Assembly: GCA_047611265.1 (NCBI GenBank)
Contig: JBLFWM010000003.1
Coordinates: forward strand, 1-64,000
DNA from: GCA-2698665 sp047611265
Lineage (GTDB): Bacteria; Pseudomonadota; Gammaproteobacteria; GCA-002705445; GCA-002716945
Direction: 5' to 3'
Length of the DNA stretch: 64,000 nucleotides
Each line of letters opens with the position of its first letter. Within the stretch, counting starts at the first letter, position 1. Position numbers and translations under genes: made by a program. Of this stretch, positions 35,416 through 45,367 are shown piece by piece. The notes beneath the pieces are model-generated. The model ran no database searches. It saw only the letters and a list, made by a program, of their open reading frames with translations, and was not told the origin of the DNA.

Positions 35416-37206
35416 ATGAATATTTACTATAAAAAGCTAATTAAACCATCGATTATCATTTGCACCTTGCTTTTTAGTATTGTCTCAATGGGTGATTATT
35501 CTATTGGTGTTGGTTATAAACCTAAATATAGCGATAATTTTACTAGCTTTGATTATGTGGATCTAGAATCTAAACAAGGCGGAGTCATTAAATTATCAGC
35601 ATTTGGTACTTTTGAGTCTCTCAACCCTTTTTTATTAAAATCTTTGGCACCAACAGGCCTAACTAATTTAGTATTTGAAACATTAATGGAAAGAAGTCTT
35701 GATGAACCCTCTTCTAGTTATGGACATATCGCTTCTAATTATATTTTATCAGATGACAAGCTATCTGTTGTTTATTATATCAAAGGTAACGCTTATTTTT
35801 CCAATGGCGATAAAATCACAGCAAATGACGTAGAATTTTCGTATAAAACACTTATAGGGAAAGATGCGCATCCTCAGTATAAAATTTATTGGTCAGATAT
35901 TAGAGATGTAACTGTTTTAGATGAAAAATCAATAAAATTCACATTTAATCAAAAAAATCCAGAGCTCCATATGATTATTGGGGACATCCCAGTTTTTTCT
36001 AAAAAATGGTTCAATGGAAAAAATTTTAGTCAATCAATATTAGATGAACCAATTGCTAGCGGACCATATATTATTAGCAGGTACGAAACAGGAAGATTTA
36101 TAGAATATAAAAAAAACCCAAATTATTGGGCTAAAAATGAACCCACAAGAAAAGGAATGTTTAATTTTGAAAAAATTATTTTTAAATATTACAAGGATAT
36201 GACTGTGGCTTTAGAAGCTTTTAAAGCTGGAGAATATGATTTTATTTATGAAAATCATTCAAAGAGATGGGCTAGAGATTATAATGGCCCAAACTTTGAT
36301 AATAATACAATTATAAAAACAGAGCTCCAGCATATGAATAATGCTGGGATCCAGGGGTTTATTTTCAATACTAGAAAGAAAGTATTTCAGGATAAAAAAG
36401 TTAGGAAAGCAATCACTCTTGCTTTCGATTTTAATTGGTCTAATAAAAATCTTTTTTATAACCAATATACGAGATGTGAAAGTTACTTTAGTAATAGTGA
36501 GCTTTCTGGGAAAACAAAACCAATAATAGAAGAAATAAGTTTAGCTAAAAAACTATCTATACCTTTATCAAGAGTTATAGAAAAAGATAATGGTTTTATT
36601 AATGAATCATCAAAAAATAACAGGACAAATCTTTTAAATGCAAAAAAAATATTTGATGAATTAGGTTGGTTGGTAAAAGATGAGGTACTATATGATGATA
36701 CAAATACAAGAGTAGAGTTTAATTTTTTACTGGCCCAAAAAGGCTTTGAGCGTATTCTTGCTCCTTTTGCTAAAAATCTAAAGAAGCTGGGTATAAAGCT
36801 AAATTATAGAACTATAGACCTTTCTTTGTATCAAAGACGTGTAGACTCTTTTGATTTTGATATGATGGTAATGAGCTATCCACAATCTCAATCACCAGGG
36901 AATGAACTAATGTCTATGTTTCATTCTAGTAGTGCTAACAGCAAAGGAGCCTATAATGTAGGGGGAATTAATGATCCTGACATTGATATTCTCCTAGAAA
37001 CAATTATATATAGTTCCGAGAGAGGGGAGATGATAGTTGCCTCAAACTTATTAGATAGATTGCTTTGGAATGAGTTTTATATGTTACCTAATTGGTATAT
37101 AAATACCCACCGTATTGCTTTTTTTGATAAATTTAACCAGCCTGAAGATCTTCCTAAATATTATGAGGCTACAAATTATATTCTAAAAACCTGGTCTATG
37201 AAATAA
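35416..37206 (+). CDS. yejA: peptide ABC transporter, periplasmic binding protein (YejA-like)
   Basis: 596 aa. A signal peptide (hydrophobic about residues 10-25) is followed by an SBP_bac_5 fold; the YejA-like start reads GGVIKLSAFGTFESLNPFLL, later ERSLDEPSSSYGHIASNY. It captures oligopeptides in the periplasm for the following permeases; in E. coli YejABEF also imports microcin C. A TATAAT about 24 bp ahead of the ATG is a likely promoter. Its stop overlaps the next gene's ATG. Confidence 0.92.
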   Translation: MNIYYKKLIKPSIIICTLLFSIVSMGDYSIGVGYKPKYSDNFTSFDYVDLESKQGGVIKLSAFGTFESLNPFLLKSLAPTGLTNLVFETLMERSLDEPSSSYGHIASNYILSDDKLSVVYYIKGNAYFSNGDKITANDVEFSYKTLIGKDAHPQYKIYWSDIRDVTVLDEKSIKFTFNQKNPELHMIIGDIPVFSKKWFNGKNFSQSILDEPIASGPYIISRYETGRFIEYKKNPNYWAKNEPTRKGMFNFEKIIFKYYKDMTVALEAFKAGEYDFIYENHSKRWARDYNGPNFDNNTIIKTELQHMNNAGIQGFIFNTRKKVFQDKKVRKAITLAFDFNWSNKNLFYNQYTRCESYFSNSELSGKTKPIIEEISLAKKLSIPLSRVIEKDNGFINESSKNNRTNLLNAKKIFDELGWLVKDEVLYDDTNTRVEFNFLLAQKGFERILAPFAKNLKKLGIKLNYRTIDLSLYQRRVDSFDFDMMVMSYPQSQSPGNELMSMFHSSSANSKGAYNVGGINDPDIDILLETIIYSSERGEMIVASNLLDRLLWNEFYMLPNWYINTHRIAFFDKFNQPEDLPKYYEATNYILKTWSMK

Positions 37207-38270
37207 TGTATTATTATATTATAAAAAGATTATTATTAATGATACCAACCTTATTAGGTATATTATTTTTAACATTTGTTGTCACACAATTTGTTCCTGG
37301 TGGCCCAGTTGAGCAACTTGCTAATCAACTCACAAGTCTTAATGTATCTGGAGAAGCTTCTTCTGGATCAGCTAATTTATATCGTGGCTCAAGCGGGCTT
37401 AGCGAAGAACATATAGAGAGCCTTAAAGAATTTTATGGTTTTGATAAACCATTTTTAGAGAGGTTTAGCGACTTAGTAATAAATTATCTTTCGTTTGACT
37501 TGGGTGACAGCTACTTTCATCATCAATCTGTATCTGAACTGATAATTTCAAAATTACCCGTTTCAATTAGCCTAGGACTATGGACTTTTTTAATAATTTA
37601 TTCCATCTGCATTCCTCTAGGTATTAAAAAAGCAGTATCTCATGGTTCTAATTTTGATTTAACTAGTAGCACACTAATACTTATTGGGTATTCAATACCA
37701 GGATTTGTTTTAGGAATTAGCTTAATTGTATTGCTTGGAGGTGGTAGTTTCTATGATGTGTTCCCTACGAGAGGCATAATATCAGATAACTGGGATGAAC
37801 TAACAATTGGTGCAAAGGTTTTAGATTATCTCTGGCATATGACATTGCCTATAATATCTTCTGTCATAGGTAGTTTTGCCGTAATGACAATGTTGACTAA
37901 AAATAGTTTTATAGAAGAAATAAAAAAGCAGTATGTTTTAACAGCAAAGGCTAAAGGGCTTAGTGATAATGAAATACTATATAAGCATGTTTTTAAAAAT
38001 GCCTTAATTCCAATATTAACTGGTTTCCCAGCACAGTTTATTTCTGCATTTTTTACCGGCAGCATACTAATAGAAACTATATTCTCACTAGATGGCATAG
38101 GTTTGTTATCTTATGAGTCAATTCTTCATAGAGACTACCCTGTAGTCTTAGGAACTTTGTTTTTATTTACTCTTCTTGGTTTACTAGCAAAACTATTAAC
38201 AGATATTAGTTATTTATTTGTTGATCCAAGAATTAAATTTGATTCTGTTGAAGACGGGAGAAATAATTGA
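37206..38270 (+). CDS. yejB: peptide ABC transporter permease (YejB-like)
   Basis: 354 aa DppB-type permease with six helices. The first is KRLLLMIPTLLGILFLTFVV, a large periplasmic loop follows (VPGGPVEQLANQLTS...), and the EAA motif that docks on the ATPase is AKAKGLSDNEILYKHVFKNA. It forms the inner-membrane channel with the YejE-like protein. The gene overlaps yejA and yejE. Confidence 0.93.
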   Translation: MYYYIIKRLLLMIPTLLGILFLTFVVTQFVPGGPVEQLANQLTSLNVSGEASSGSANLYRGSSGLSEEHIESLKEFYGFDKPFLERFSDLVINYLSFDLGDSYFHHQSVSELIISKLPVSISLGLWTFLIIYSICIPLGIKKAVSHGSNFDLTSSTLILIGYSIPGFVLGISLIVLLGGGSFYDVFPTRGIISDNWDELTIGAKVLDYLWHMTLPIISSVIGSFAVMTMLTKNSFIEEIKKQYVLTAKAKGLSDNEILYKHVFKNALIPILTGFPAQFISAFFTGSILIETIFSLDGIGLLSYESILHRDYPVVLGTLFLFTLLGLLAKLLTDISYLFVDPRIKFDSVEDGRNN

Positions 38271-39286
38271 AAGTTATTAATAAATATAATTCTTACTGGG
38301 TAAAATTTTTAAAGAATAAAAGAAATAAATATAGTTTATTCATATTTGGATTTGTTTTTATCCTAAGCTTATTTGCCGAAATATTAAGCAATGATAAACC
38401 GATTATCATGAGTATCGATAGTAAATTATATTTTCCAATAATAATTACATATAGTGATAAGCATTTTGATGGATATTTTGATACCGAAGCTGACTATAAG
38501 GATAACTTCATGACTCAGAAACTTGCAATGAAAAATAATTGGGCAATATTCCCACTTAATCCTCATTCACATGACAGTATTAATTTAAACAAATCAACTC
38601 CTAACCCAGCGCCTCCATCTCAATATAATTATTTAGGAACTGATGATAGAGGAAGAGATGTATTGGCTAGGCTATTATATGGTTTTAGATTATCTGTTTT
38701 ATTTGCGTTTACCCTGACTGCAATTGGGATATTGATTGGTCTATTTTTTGGAGCATTGCAGGGTTATTATGCAGGTAAAACTGATTTATATTTGCAGAGA
38801 TTTATAGAAATATGGGGGTCAATGCCTGAATTATATTTATTAATAATATTTTCATCATTATTTGAACCCAGCATATTCTTATTAATAATTCTTTTATCAT
38901 TATTTGGCTGGATGGGCTTATCAGACTATGTAAGAGCTGAATTTTTAAAAGGAAGAAATATGGAATATGTAATAGCAGCAAGAACACTAGGTCTTTCGGA
39001 TACTAAAATTATTCTAAAACATATTTTACCCAACAGCATGGTATCCGTTATAACATTTCTCCCTTTCAGAATTAGTGGGGCAATATTAATATTAACAAGC
39101 TTAGATTTTTTAGGTCTAGGTGTGCCTCCAGATACGCCAAGTCTAGGAGAGTTATTGGCGCAAGGCAAAGAAAATATAGAAGCATGGTGGTTATCTATAT
39201 CAACTTTTCTAGTACTTACTGGAACTTTGCTTTCATTAATATTTATAGGAGAGGGAATCAGAGAGTCACTTGACTCAAGATCATAA
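38267..39286 (+). CDS. yejE: peptide ABC transporter permease (YejE-like)
   Basis: 339 aa from a TTG start overlapping the yejB stop (TTGA). N-terminal helix, long periplasmic domain, then GTDDRGRDVLARLLYGFRLS, the hallmark of DppC/YejE permeases. The EAA loop reads AARTLGLSDTKIILKHILPN. It pairs with the YejB-like permease. The stop TAATGA shares one base with the next ATG. Confidence 0.93.
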   Translation: MKVINKYNSYWVKFLKNKRNKYSLFIFGFVFILSLFAEILSNDKPIIMSIDSKLYFPIIITYSDKHFDGYFDTEADYKDNFMTQKLAMKNNWAIFPLNPHSHDSINLNKSTPNPAPPSQYNYLGTDDRGRDVLARLLYGFRLSVLFAFTLTAIGILIGLFFGALQGYYAGKTDLYLQRFIEIWGSMPELYLLIIFSSLFEPSIFLLIILLSLFGWMGLSDYVRAEFLKGRNMEYVIAARTLGLSDTKIILKHILPNSMVSVITFLPFRISGAILILTSLDFLGLGVPPDTPSLGELLAQGKENIEAWWLSISTFLVLTGTLLSLIFIGEGIRESLDSRS

Positions 39287-40869
39287 TGAAAATATTAGAA
39301 ATTAAAAACTTTTCTCTAAAAAATAAAAAAAATAATATTTTTTTACTAAATAATATAAGCCTTACACTCAATAAAGGTGAGACTCTAGGGATTGTTGGTG
39401 AGTCTGGGTCTGGTAAAACTTTAATGGGGTTATCTGTCACAGGACTTTTAGACCCAAGTGTTTTTGAGGTTGTATCGGGAGAAATTATATATAATAGTAA
39501 AAACTTACTCACATGTCCTGATGAGTATCTAAGAAAAATAAGAACTAAAAAAATATCCATGATTTTTCAGGAACCAATGTTATCACTGAATCCAGTGCAG
39601 ACAATAAAAGGACAATTACATGAAGTAATTAAACTGCATGTGACGAAAATACAAAAAGATATTGATTACCTATCAAAAGAAATAATTGTTAAAACAGGTC
39701 TCGACGATGTTGATAAGATCTTGTCAAGCTATCCACATATGCTATCAGGTGGTCAACGCCAAAGAGTAATGATAGCAATAGCTCTTGTCTGCAAACCTGA
39801 CATACTTATTGCTGATGAACCAACAACAGCGTTAGATGTTACTTTACAATTACAGATATTAGATTTACTGAATAATTTTAAAATTGAGAATAGCATGTCA
39901 ATGATTTTAGTTTCACATGATCTGGATCTTATTAAAAACTATTCTGACCATATAGTTATTCTTAATAATGGATCAATAGTTGAAGAGGGATTAACCAGAG
40001 ATGTATTTGAAAAACCTAAAAATGAGTATACCAAGAAATTAATATCAAGTAAGCCAGATAGGATTATTACCAGAATATCTGGTGATAAAAAAATACTTGA
40101 AACTAAAAATTTATCCTGCAAGTTTCCACTGAATAATCCTTTTTTTATAAAAAATAAAAAATATTTTACAGCGCTTTCTAATATAAATATTCATGTAAAT
40201 GTAGCGGAAACAATAGGGATAGTTGGTGAATCAGGGTCTGGTAAAACTACGCTTGCAATGGCGATAATGCAGTTACTCAATTATGATGGAAATATTATTT
40301 TTGACAACAAAGACCTCTCTGTGCTTTCAAACAAGGATATTAGAAAACATAGAGATAACTTTCAAATTGTTTTCCAAGATCCCTTCTCGTCACTTTCACC
40401 GCGATTAAATATTTTAGAAATACTTTCCGAAGGTCTCGTGGCTTTTAATAAAAATATAAAGCATGATGAGTTACTGGGCATATGCACCTCCTTGTTATCA
40501 GAAGTTGGGCTCAGTAATGACATGCTTTCAAGATACCCTCATCAGTTTTCTGGTGGACAAAGACAGAGAATTGCAATAGCTAGAGCATTATCTATGAAAC
40601 CTAAGCTTATAATATTTGATGAGCCAACAAGCGCTTTAGATGTCATTGTTCAAAAAAATATTTTAGAACTAATTGTCTCGTTACAAGAAAAATATTCTTT
40701 AAGTTATTGTTTCATTAGTCATGATTTAAAAGTTATAAAATCTATTTCTCATAGAATATATGTTATTAAAGATTCTGAAATAGTGGAGACAAACTCTACC
40801 GAAAATATATTGAATCATCCCACAAGTGACTATACAAGGAGTCTTATAAAGTCATCCTTTTTAAGTTAG
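39286..40869 (+). CDS. yejF: peptide ABC transporter, double ATPase (YejF-like)
   Basis: 527 aa with two full nucleotide-binding domains in one chain, as in YejF. Domain 1: Walker A GESGSGKT, signature LSGGQRQR, Walker B ILIADEPTTALD. Domain 2: Walker A GESGSGKTT, signature FSGGQRQR, Walker B IIFDEPTSALD. It powers the YejABE importer. It converges on dapE with a 4-bp overlap. Confidence 0.94.
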   Translation: MKILEIKNFSLKNKKNNIFLLNNISLTLNKGETLGIVGESGSGKTLMGLSVTGLLDPSVFEVVSGEIIYNSKNLLTCPDEYLRKIRTKKISMIFQEPMLSLNPVQTIKGQLHEVIKLHVTKIQKDIDYLSKEIIVKTGLDDVDKILSSYPHMLSGGQRQRVMIAIALVCKPDILIADEPTTALDVTLQLQILDLLNNFKIENSMSMILVSHDLDLIKNYSDHIVILNNGSIVEEGLTRDVFEKPKNEYTKKLISSKPDRIITRISGDKKILETKNLSCKFPLNNPFFIKNKKYFTALSNINIHVNVAETIGIVGESGSGKTTLAMAIMQLLNYDGNIIFDNKDLSVLSNKDIRKHRDNFQIVFQDPFSSLSPRLNILEILSEGLVAFNKNIKHDELLGICTSLLSEVGLSNDMLSRYPHQFSGGQRQRIAIARALSMKPKLIIFDEPTSALDVIVQKNILELIVSLQEKYSLSYCFISHDLKVIKSISHRIYVIKDSEIVETNSTENILNHPTSDYTRSLIKSSFLS

Positions 40870-41999
40870 TTAAAAATATTTTTTAAAATCTGAGTATAGA
40901 CTTTAGTGGTATTCTTTAAATCATTTTCGGTAGTATATTCATTAATCTTGTGAATAGATTCGTTTATAAGACCAAACTCAACTACTTGATCACATATTTT
41001 AGCAATAAACCGTCCATCTGATGTGCCGCCATCTGTTGAAATATTTGGTGTAATATCTAACATATCTTTTGTCGCTTTTACGCATGAATTTAATAATTCT
41101 TTTTTTTCAGTCAAATACGGATCTCCTGAATGATGCCACTTAATAGTATACTCAAGATTACTCGCATCCATTATTTTAGTTATACTTTTCATTAATTCTT
41201 CACACGTTGTCTCTGTGGAATAACGAAAATTAAAATCCATATCTAATTGACCAGGTATAATATTTGTCGCTCCTACGCCACTATTGAGATTGGATATCTG
41301 AAATGATGTGGGTGGAAAGTATTCGTTGCCCTTATCATATTCTTTATTTACTAAATCTTTAAGTGTAGACGAAAATGCATGTATTGGATTCATTGCATTA
41401 TGAGGGTATGCAACATGACCTTGAATTCCTTGAATTATAATTTTTCCTGACAAAGAACCTCTTCTTCCGTTTTTAATAGTATCACCCAATATTTTCTTAG
41501 AAGACGGTTCTCCAATTAAACACATATCTATATGATGTTTTGTTAAATCGCCATCATTGACTAATTTTTTTATGCCATTTTGGGCTGGACCTTCCTCGTC
41601 ACTTGTTAATATAACTATGATGCTGCCTTTAAAATCTTTATTAGAATTAATAAAATCTTTTATAGATATGAGTATACATGCAACGCTACCTTTCATGTCA
41701 GAGGTACCGCGACCATATAGTTTTGAATTAATCTCTGTAAGCTCAAATGGATTAGATTTCCATTTATCTAAATCACCGGTTGGCACAACATCTGTATGAC
41801 CAGCATATGCGAAAACAGGACTATCTTTCCCGTATCTTGCTATTAAATTAATTACATCATCATTTTTTTTAATTTCAATTTCAAAACCTAATTTTTCCAG
41901 ATAATCTGCAATATATTTTTGACATCCGTCATCTTCAGGAGTCAGTGATTTGCAACTTATTAATTTGCTTAATATTTCAACTACATTTTCATTACTCAT
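40866..41999 (-). CDS. dapE: succinyl-diaminopimelate desuccinylase
   Basis: 377 aa M20 metallopeptidase-family enzyme. Zn ligands: His in AYAGHTDVVPTGD, Asp in GRGTSDMKG, and Glu-Glu in TSDEEGPAQNG. The C-terminal part has the DapE-typical DGGTSDGRFI. It makes LL-diaminopimelate in the lysine and peptidoglycan pathway. It overlaps map by 4 bp and is co-transcribed behind it. Confidence 0.95.
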   Translation of the reverse strand: MSNENVVEILSKLISCKSLTPEDDGCQKYIADYLEKLGFEIEIKKNDDVINLIARYGKDSPVFAYAGHTDVVPTGDLDKWKSNPFELTEINSKLYGRGTSDMKGSVACILISIKDFINSNKDFKGSIIVILTSDEEGPAQNGIKKLVNDGDLTKHHIDMCLIGEPSSKKILGDTIKNGRRGSLSGKIIIQGIQGHVAYPHNAMNPIHAFSSTLKDLVNKEYDKGNEYFPPTSFQISNLNSGVGATNIIPGQLDMDFNFRYSTETTCEELMKSITKIMDASNLEYTIKWHHSGDPYLTEKKELLNSCVKATKDMLDITPNISTDGGTSDGRFIAKICDQVVEFGLINESIHKINEYTTENDLKNTTKVYTQILKNIFN

Positions 42000-42775
42000 A
42001 ATTCGCTCTCAATATTTTCTTCATCTCTTAAGGTTAATATCTCATAACCATTATTTGTTACTAGTATAGTATGTTCCCACTGCGCTGATAACGAATGATC
42101 CTGGGTAACCACAGTCCATCCGTCGTTCAAGAGTTTTGTTTTATATTTACCTGCATTGATCATTGGCTCAATAGTAAATGTCATACCTTCTTCTAAACGC
42201 ATACCTGTATTTTTAATTCCATAATGTAATATCTGAGGTGACTCATGAAAATTTCTCCCTATCCCATGCCCACAGTAGTCTTTCACTACTGAAAAATTAT
42301 TATCATACGCATGTTTTTGTATTACGGCACCAATATTACCAATATGAAGACCTGGCTTTACTATGTTAATAGCTTTATACATACATTCCTGTGTAACTTT
42401 ACATAATCTTTCAGCCAGTATACTAGGTTTTCCAACATGATACATTTTGCTCGTATCTCCATGAAACCCTGATTTGATTACCGTTACATCAATATTTACT
42501 ATATCACTCTCTTTTAAGATTTTATCGTTAGATGGTATTCCATGACACACTTGATGATTAACAGACGTGCATATGGACTTAGGAAAACCTTTATAGTTCA
42601 ATGGTGCAGGAATAGCATTTTGTTCTTTAACTATATATTCATGACATATTTGGTCAAGTTCTTCTGTAGATGCTCCAGGTTTGACATGTTGTCCTATCAT
42701 TTCTAAAACTTCAGACGCTAGCTTTCCAGCTATACGCATTTTTTCAATATCTGCTTTTGATTTGATATCTACCAT
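41996..42775 (-). CDS. map: methionine aminopeptidase type I
   Basis: 259 aa. The pita-bread fold has metal ligands Asp (NIDVTVIKSGFHGDTSKMY, two Asp), His (YCGHGIGRNFHESP), Glu (FTIEPMIN) and the C-terminal Glu (QWEHTILV). It removes initiator Met from new proteins. It is divergent from rpsB, the standard gammaproteobacterial arrangement. Confidence 0.97.
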   Translation of the reverse strand: MVDIKSKADIEKMRIAGKLASEVLEMIGQHVKPGASTEELDQICHEYIVKEQNAIPAPLNYKGFPKSICTSVNHQVCHGIPSNDKILKESDIVNIDVTVIKSGFHGDTSKMYHVGKPSILAERLCKVTQECMYKAINIVKPGLHIGNIGAVIQKHAYDNNFSVVKDYCGHGIGRNFHESPQILHYGIKNTGMRLEEGMTFTIEPMINAGKYKTKLLNDGWTVVTQDHSLSAQWEHTILVTNNGYEILTLRDEENIESEL

Positions 42776-42860
42776 TAAATTTACCTAAATAGCACTTTTT
42801 AGCTCAAATTATCAGATTTTTATTGTTGAATCCATGTAAATATGATAAAAAACCCTATCA

Positions 42861-42882
42861 ACAATATTTAAAGTGATATTGT
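42861..42882 (+). promoter_or_regulatory. hairpin in the rpsB leader
   Basis: ACAATAT (42861-42867) pairs with ATATTGT (42876-42882) around an 8-nt loop, about 40 bases before the rpsB start. E. coli rpsB-tsf is autoregulated by S2 through its leader, so this may be the operator. A TATGAT upstream (42840-42845) could be the -10. Confidence 0.35.
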
Positions 42883-42921
42883 GGCGTATGAGCAATTAAA
42901 TTTATAGGAGTACAGTAAAGA

Positions 42922-43776
42922 GTGGCTAATTTATCTATCAAAGAAATGATCAATGCGGGCGTGCATTTTGGCCATCAATCTAAATACTGGAACCCTAAAA
43001 TGCGCCCATATATTTACACAACGTACAAGAAATTGCATATTATCAATTTAGAGGAGAGTTTAACGCATTTTAATGCTGCGATTACTTTTGTTGAGAAATT
43101 AACAAAGAATAATGCAAAAATTCTTTTTGTAGGCACTAAAAGGGCAGCTAGAGAGTTAATAGTTAAGCATGCGGTTGAAGCTAAGATGCCATATGTAAAC
43201 AATAGATGGCTTGGTGGAATGTTAACAAACTTTGATACTATAAAAAAATCTATTGCAAAATTAGAGTCTTTAAAGGGAGCATTGGATTTAGCTACGTTAA
43301 ACGGGTTAACTAAAAAAGAATCTTTAAATATTAAAAAACAAATTGCTAAATTAGAAAAGAACCTTTCTGGTATCAAGAATTTAGATAAAAGACCAGACGC
43401 ATTATTTGTGATAGATACAAGATATGAAAAAATAGCAATACAGGAAGCTAATAAATTACATATACCAGTTATAGCATTGGTGGATAGTAATAATTCTTTT
43501 GATGGAGTTGATTATATGATTCCTGGAAATGATGATTCAATGTCATCTATAGATTTATTTTTAAATGCAATTTCAAGCACAATAATTAATACTAGATCTA
43601 AATTTATTAAACCAGTTGCTCAGAATAGTGAAAAAAAACCTATTCAATCATCAACAGCAAAGACTTTTAAGAAAAAACAAGTAATTGATTTGAAAACAGA
43701 ATCAGTTAAACCAGCTTCTAAGACCGAAGAAAAAGTAATGGAAAGTAATCCTGAAGCAGATAATAAAGAGGTTTAA
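42922..43776 (+). CDS. rpsB: 30S ribosomal protein S2
   Basis: 284 aa from a GTG start (MANLSIKEMINAGVHFGHQ), chosen because it aligns with the family N-terminus. The core matches S2 closely (YWNPKMRPYI, LFVGTKRAA, NRWLGGMLTN, PDALFVID). E. coli S2 is 241 aa; this one has about 45 extra C-terminal residues rich in Lys, Glu, Ser, Thr and Pro, likely disordered. First gene of rpsB-tsf-pyrH-frr. Confidence 0.97.
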   Translation: MANLSIKEMINAGVHFGHQSKYWNPKMRPYIYTTYKKLHIINLEESLTHFNAAITFVEKLTKNNAKILFVGTKRAARELIVKHAVEAKMPYVNNRWLGGMLTNFDTIKKSIAKLESLKGALDLATLNGLTKKESLNIKKQIAKLEKNLSGIKNLDKRPDALFVIDTRYEKIAIQEANKLHIPVIALVDSNNSFDGVDYMIPGNDDSMSSIDLFLNAISSTIINTRSKFIKPVAQNSEKKPIQSSTAKTFKKKQVIDLKTESVKPASKTEEKVMESNPEADNKEV

Positions 43777-44643
43777 ATGTCATTAGATCTTGAGCTATTA
43801 AAACAACTTAGAGATATTACAGGCGCAGGTATTCTTGATTGTAAAAAATATCTAGTCAGAGCTAATAACGTATTAGACGATGCAATAAAACTCATGAGAT
43901 CCGAAGAAGGCATCAAAGCTGATAAAAAGTCAGCTAGAATTGCAGCAGAAGGTGTTGTTTATTTTAAATCAAATTCATCAAAATCATTGTTAATTGAAAT
44001 AAACTCTGAGACAGATTTTGTTGCCAGAGGCGATGATTTTCTATCGTATGTTAATCAAACATGTGAAATGATAATTTCGAGCCCATATAATTCTTTGGAA
44101 ATGCTAATGGATTCTAGTGATGATACAGTCAAAAATGATCTCGAAGGATTGAGAAAAAATTATGTAACAAAGCTTGGGGAAAATATTCAGATACGTAGAT
44201 TTCATTGTATAGATAATTCAGAGAATTTTGTGACTGGATATACTCATAATAATAAGATTGGCGCTATAGTAACTCTTGCAAAAGAAGATAATCAGCTTTC
44301 AAAAGATATTTGTATGCAAATAGTTGCCTCTAATCCTTTAGGGCTAGATGAAAAATCTTTAGATGAAAGCTTGTTGGCAAACGAAAAAGATGTATACAAA
44401 GCTGAGTTAGATAAAATTGACAAAAAAGATGATATTAAAAGAAATATCATGGATGGAAAGGTTAAAAAATTTATATCTGATAATACTTTGTTAAACCAAC
44501 CTTATATTAAAGATAGCTCATTAAATCTTAAAAAAATTATTAAAGATAATAAAATTATTTCTTATGCTCGTTACCAGCTTGGCGAAGGTATAGAAAAGAA
44601 ACAAGAAGACTTTGCTGACGAAGTATACAGCCAAATCAAATAA
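43777..44643 (+). CDS. tsf: elongation factor Ts
   Basis: 288 aa guanine-nucleotide exchange factor for EF-Tu. N-terminal UBA-like domain with LRDITGAGILDCKKYL, core contact TDFVAR (EINSETDFVARGDDF), and later subdomain. It abuts the rpsB stop with AAAGAGG upstream as ribosome site. Confidence 0.96.
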   Translation: MSLDLELLKQLRDITGAGILDCKKYLVRANNVLDDAIKLMRSEEGIKADKKSARIAAEGVVYFKSNSSKSLLIEINSETDFVARGDDFLSYVNQTCEMIISSPYNSLEMLMDSSDDTVKNDLEGLRKNYVTKLGENIQIRRFHCIDNSENFVTGYTHNNKIGAIVTLAKEDNQLSKDICMQIVASNPLGLDEKSLDESLLANEKDVYKAELDKIDKKDDIKRNIMDGKVKKFISDNTLLNQPYIKDSSLNLKKIIKDNKIISYARYQLGEGIEKKQEDFADEVYSQIK

Positions 44644-44651
44644 TCAAAAGA

Positions 44652-45365
44652 ATGACTACTCCCAAATATAAACGGGTATTACTTAAACTTAGCGGAGAGG
44701 CTTTAGTTGGTAATAAAAAATATGGTATCGATGATACTATTATCAAAGAATTTGCATCTCAACTATCACAAATACAAAAACAAAAAATTGAACTTATTAT
44801 AGTTATAGGTGGCGGTAATTTCTTCAGAGGTAGTGATTTAGAAAAAATAGGGATTGAACGCGTAACAGCTGACCATATGGGCATGCTTGCTACAGTTATA
44901 AACTCTCTTGCTTTACAAAGTTCTATTGAGCAGTTGAATATTGAATGCCGTGTAATGTCATCAATTGCCATAGATGCTGTTTGCGAGAAGTATATTAAGC
45001 GTAAAGCAGAACGGCATTTAGAAAAAGGTAGAATAATTATTCTTGCAGCGGGCACTGGTAATCCTTATTTTACAACTGATTCTGCGGCAAGTTTACGTGC
45101 AATTGAGTTGAATGCGCAAATTATGCTGAAAGGAACAAAGGTTGATGGGATATATGATAAAGATCCAATTAAGCATTCAAATGCAGTCTTATACAAATCT
45201 ATTTCATATTCAGATATTCTTAAAAAGAATTTAAAGGTAATGGATGCTACTGCTGTAGTGATGTGTAAAGAAAATAATATGCCTTTAAAAGTATTTAATA
45301 TACTTAAAAAAGGTAGCTTAAAAAAAGCCATATTAAGTGATAAGATAGGAACTAAAATAGGTTAA
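44652..45365 (+). CDS. pyrH: uridylate kinase
   Basis: 237 aa amino-acid-kinase fold: LLKLSGEAL at the start, the GGGNFFRG phosphate loop, ADHMGMLATVIN, and the UMP site TGNPYFTTDSAASLRA. It phosphorylates UMP to UDP and feeds RNA and UDP-sugar synthesis, including the UDP-GlcNAc used by lpxA. Confidence 0.97.
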   Translation: MTTPKYKRVLLKLSGEALVGNKKYGIDDTIIKEFASQLSQIQKQKIELIIVIGGGNFFRGSDLEKIGIERVTADHMGMLATVINSLALQSSIEQLNIECRVMSSIAIDAVCEKYIKRKAERHLEKGRIIILAAGTGNPYFTTDSAASLRAIELNAQIMLKGTKVDGIYDKDPIKHSNAVLYKSISYSDILKKNLKVMDATAVVMCKENNMPLKVFNILKKGSLKKAILSDKIGTKIG

Positions 45366-45367
45366 TT

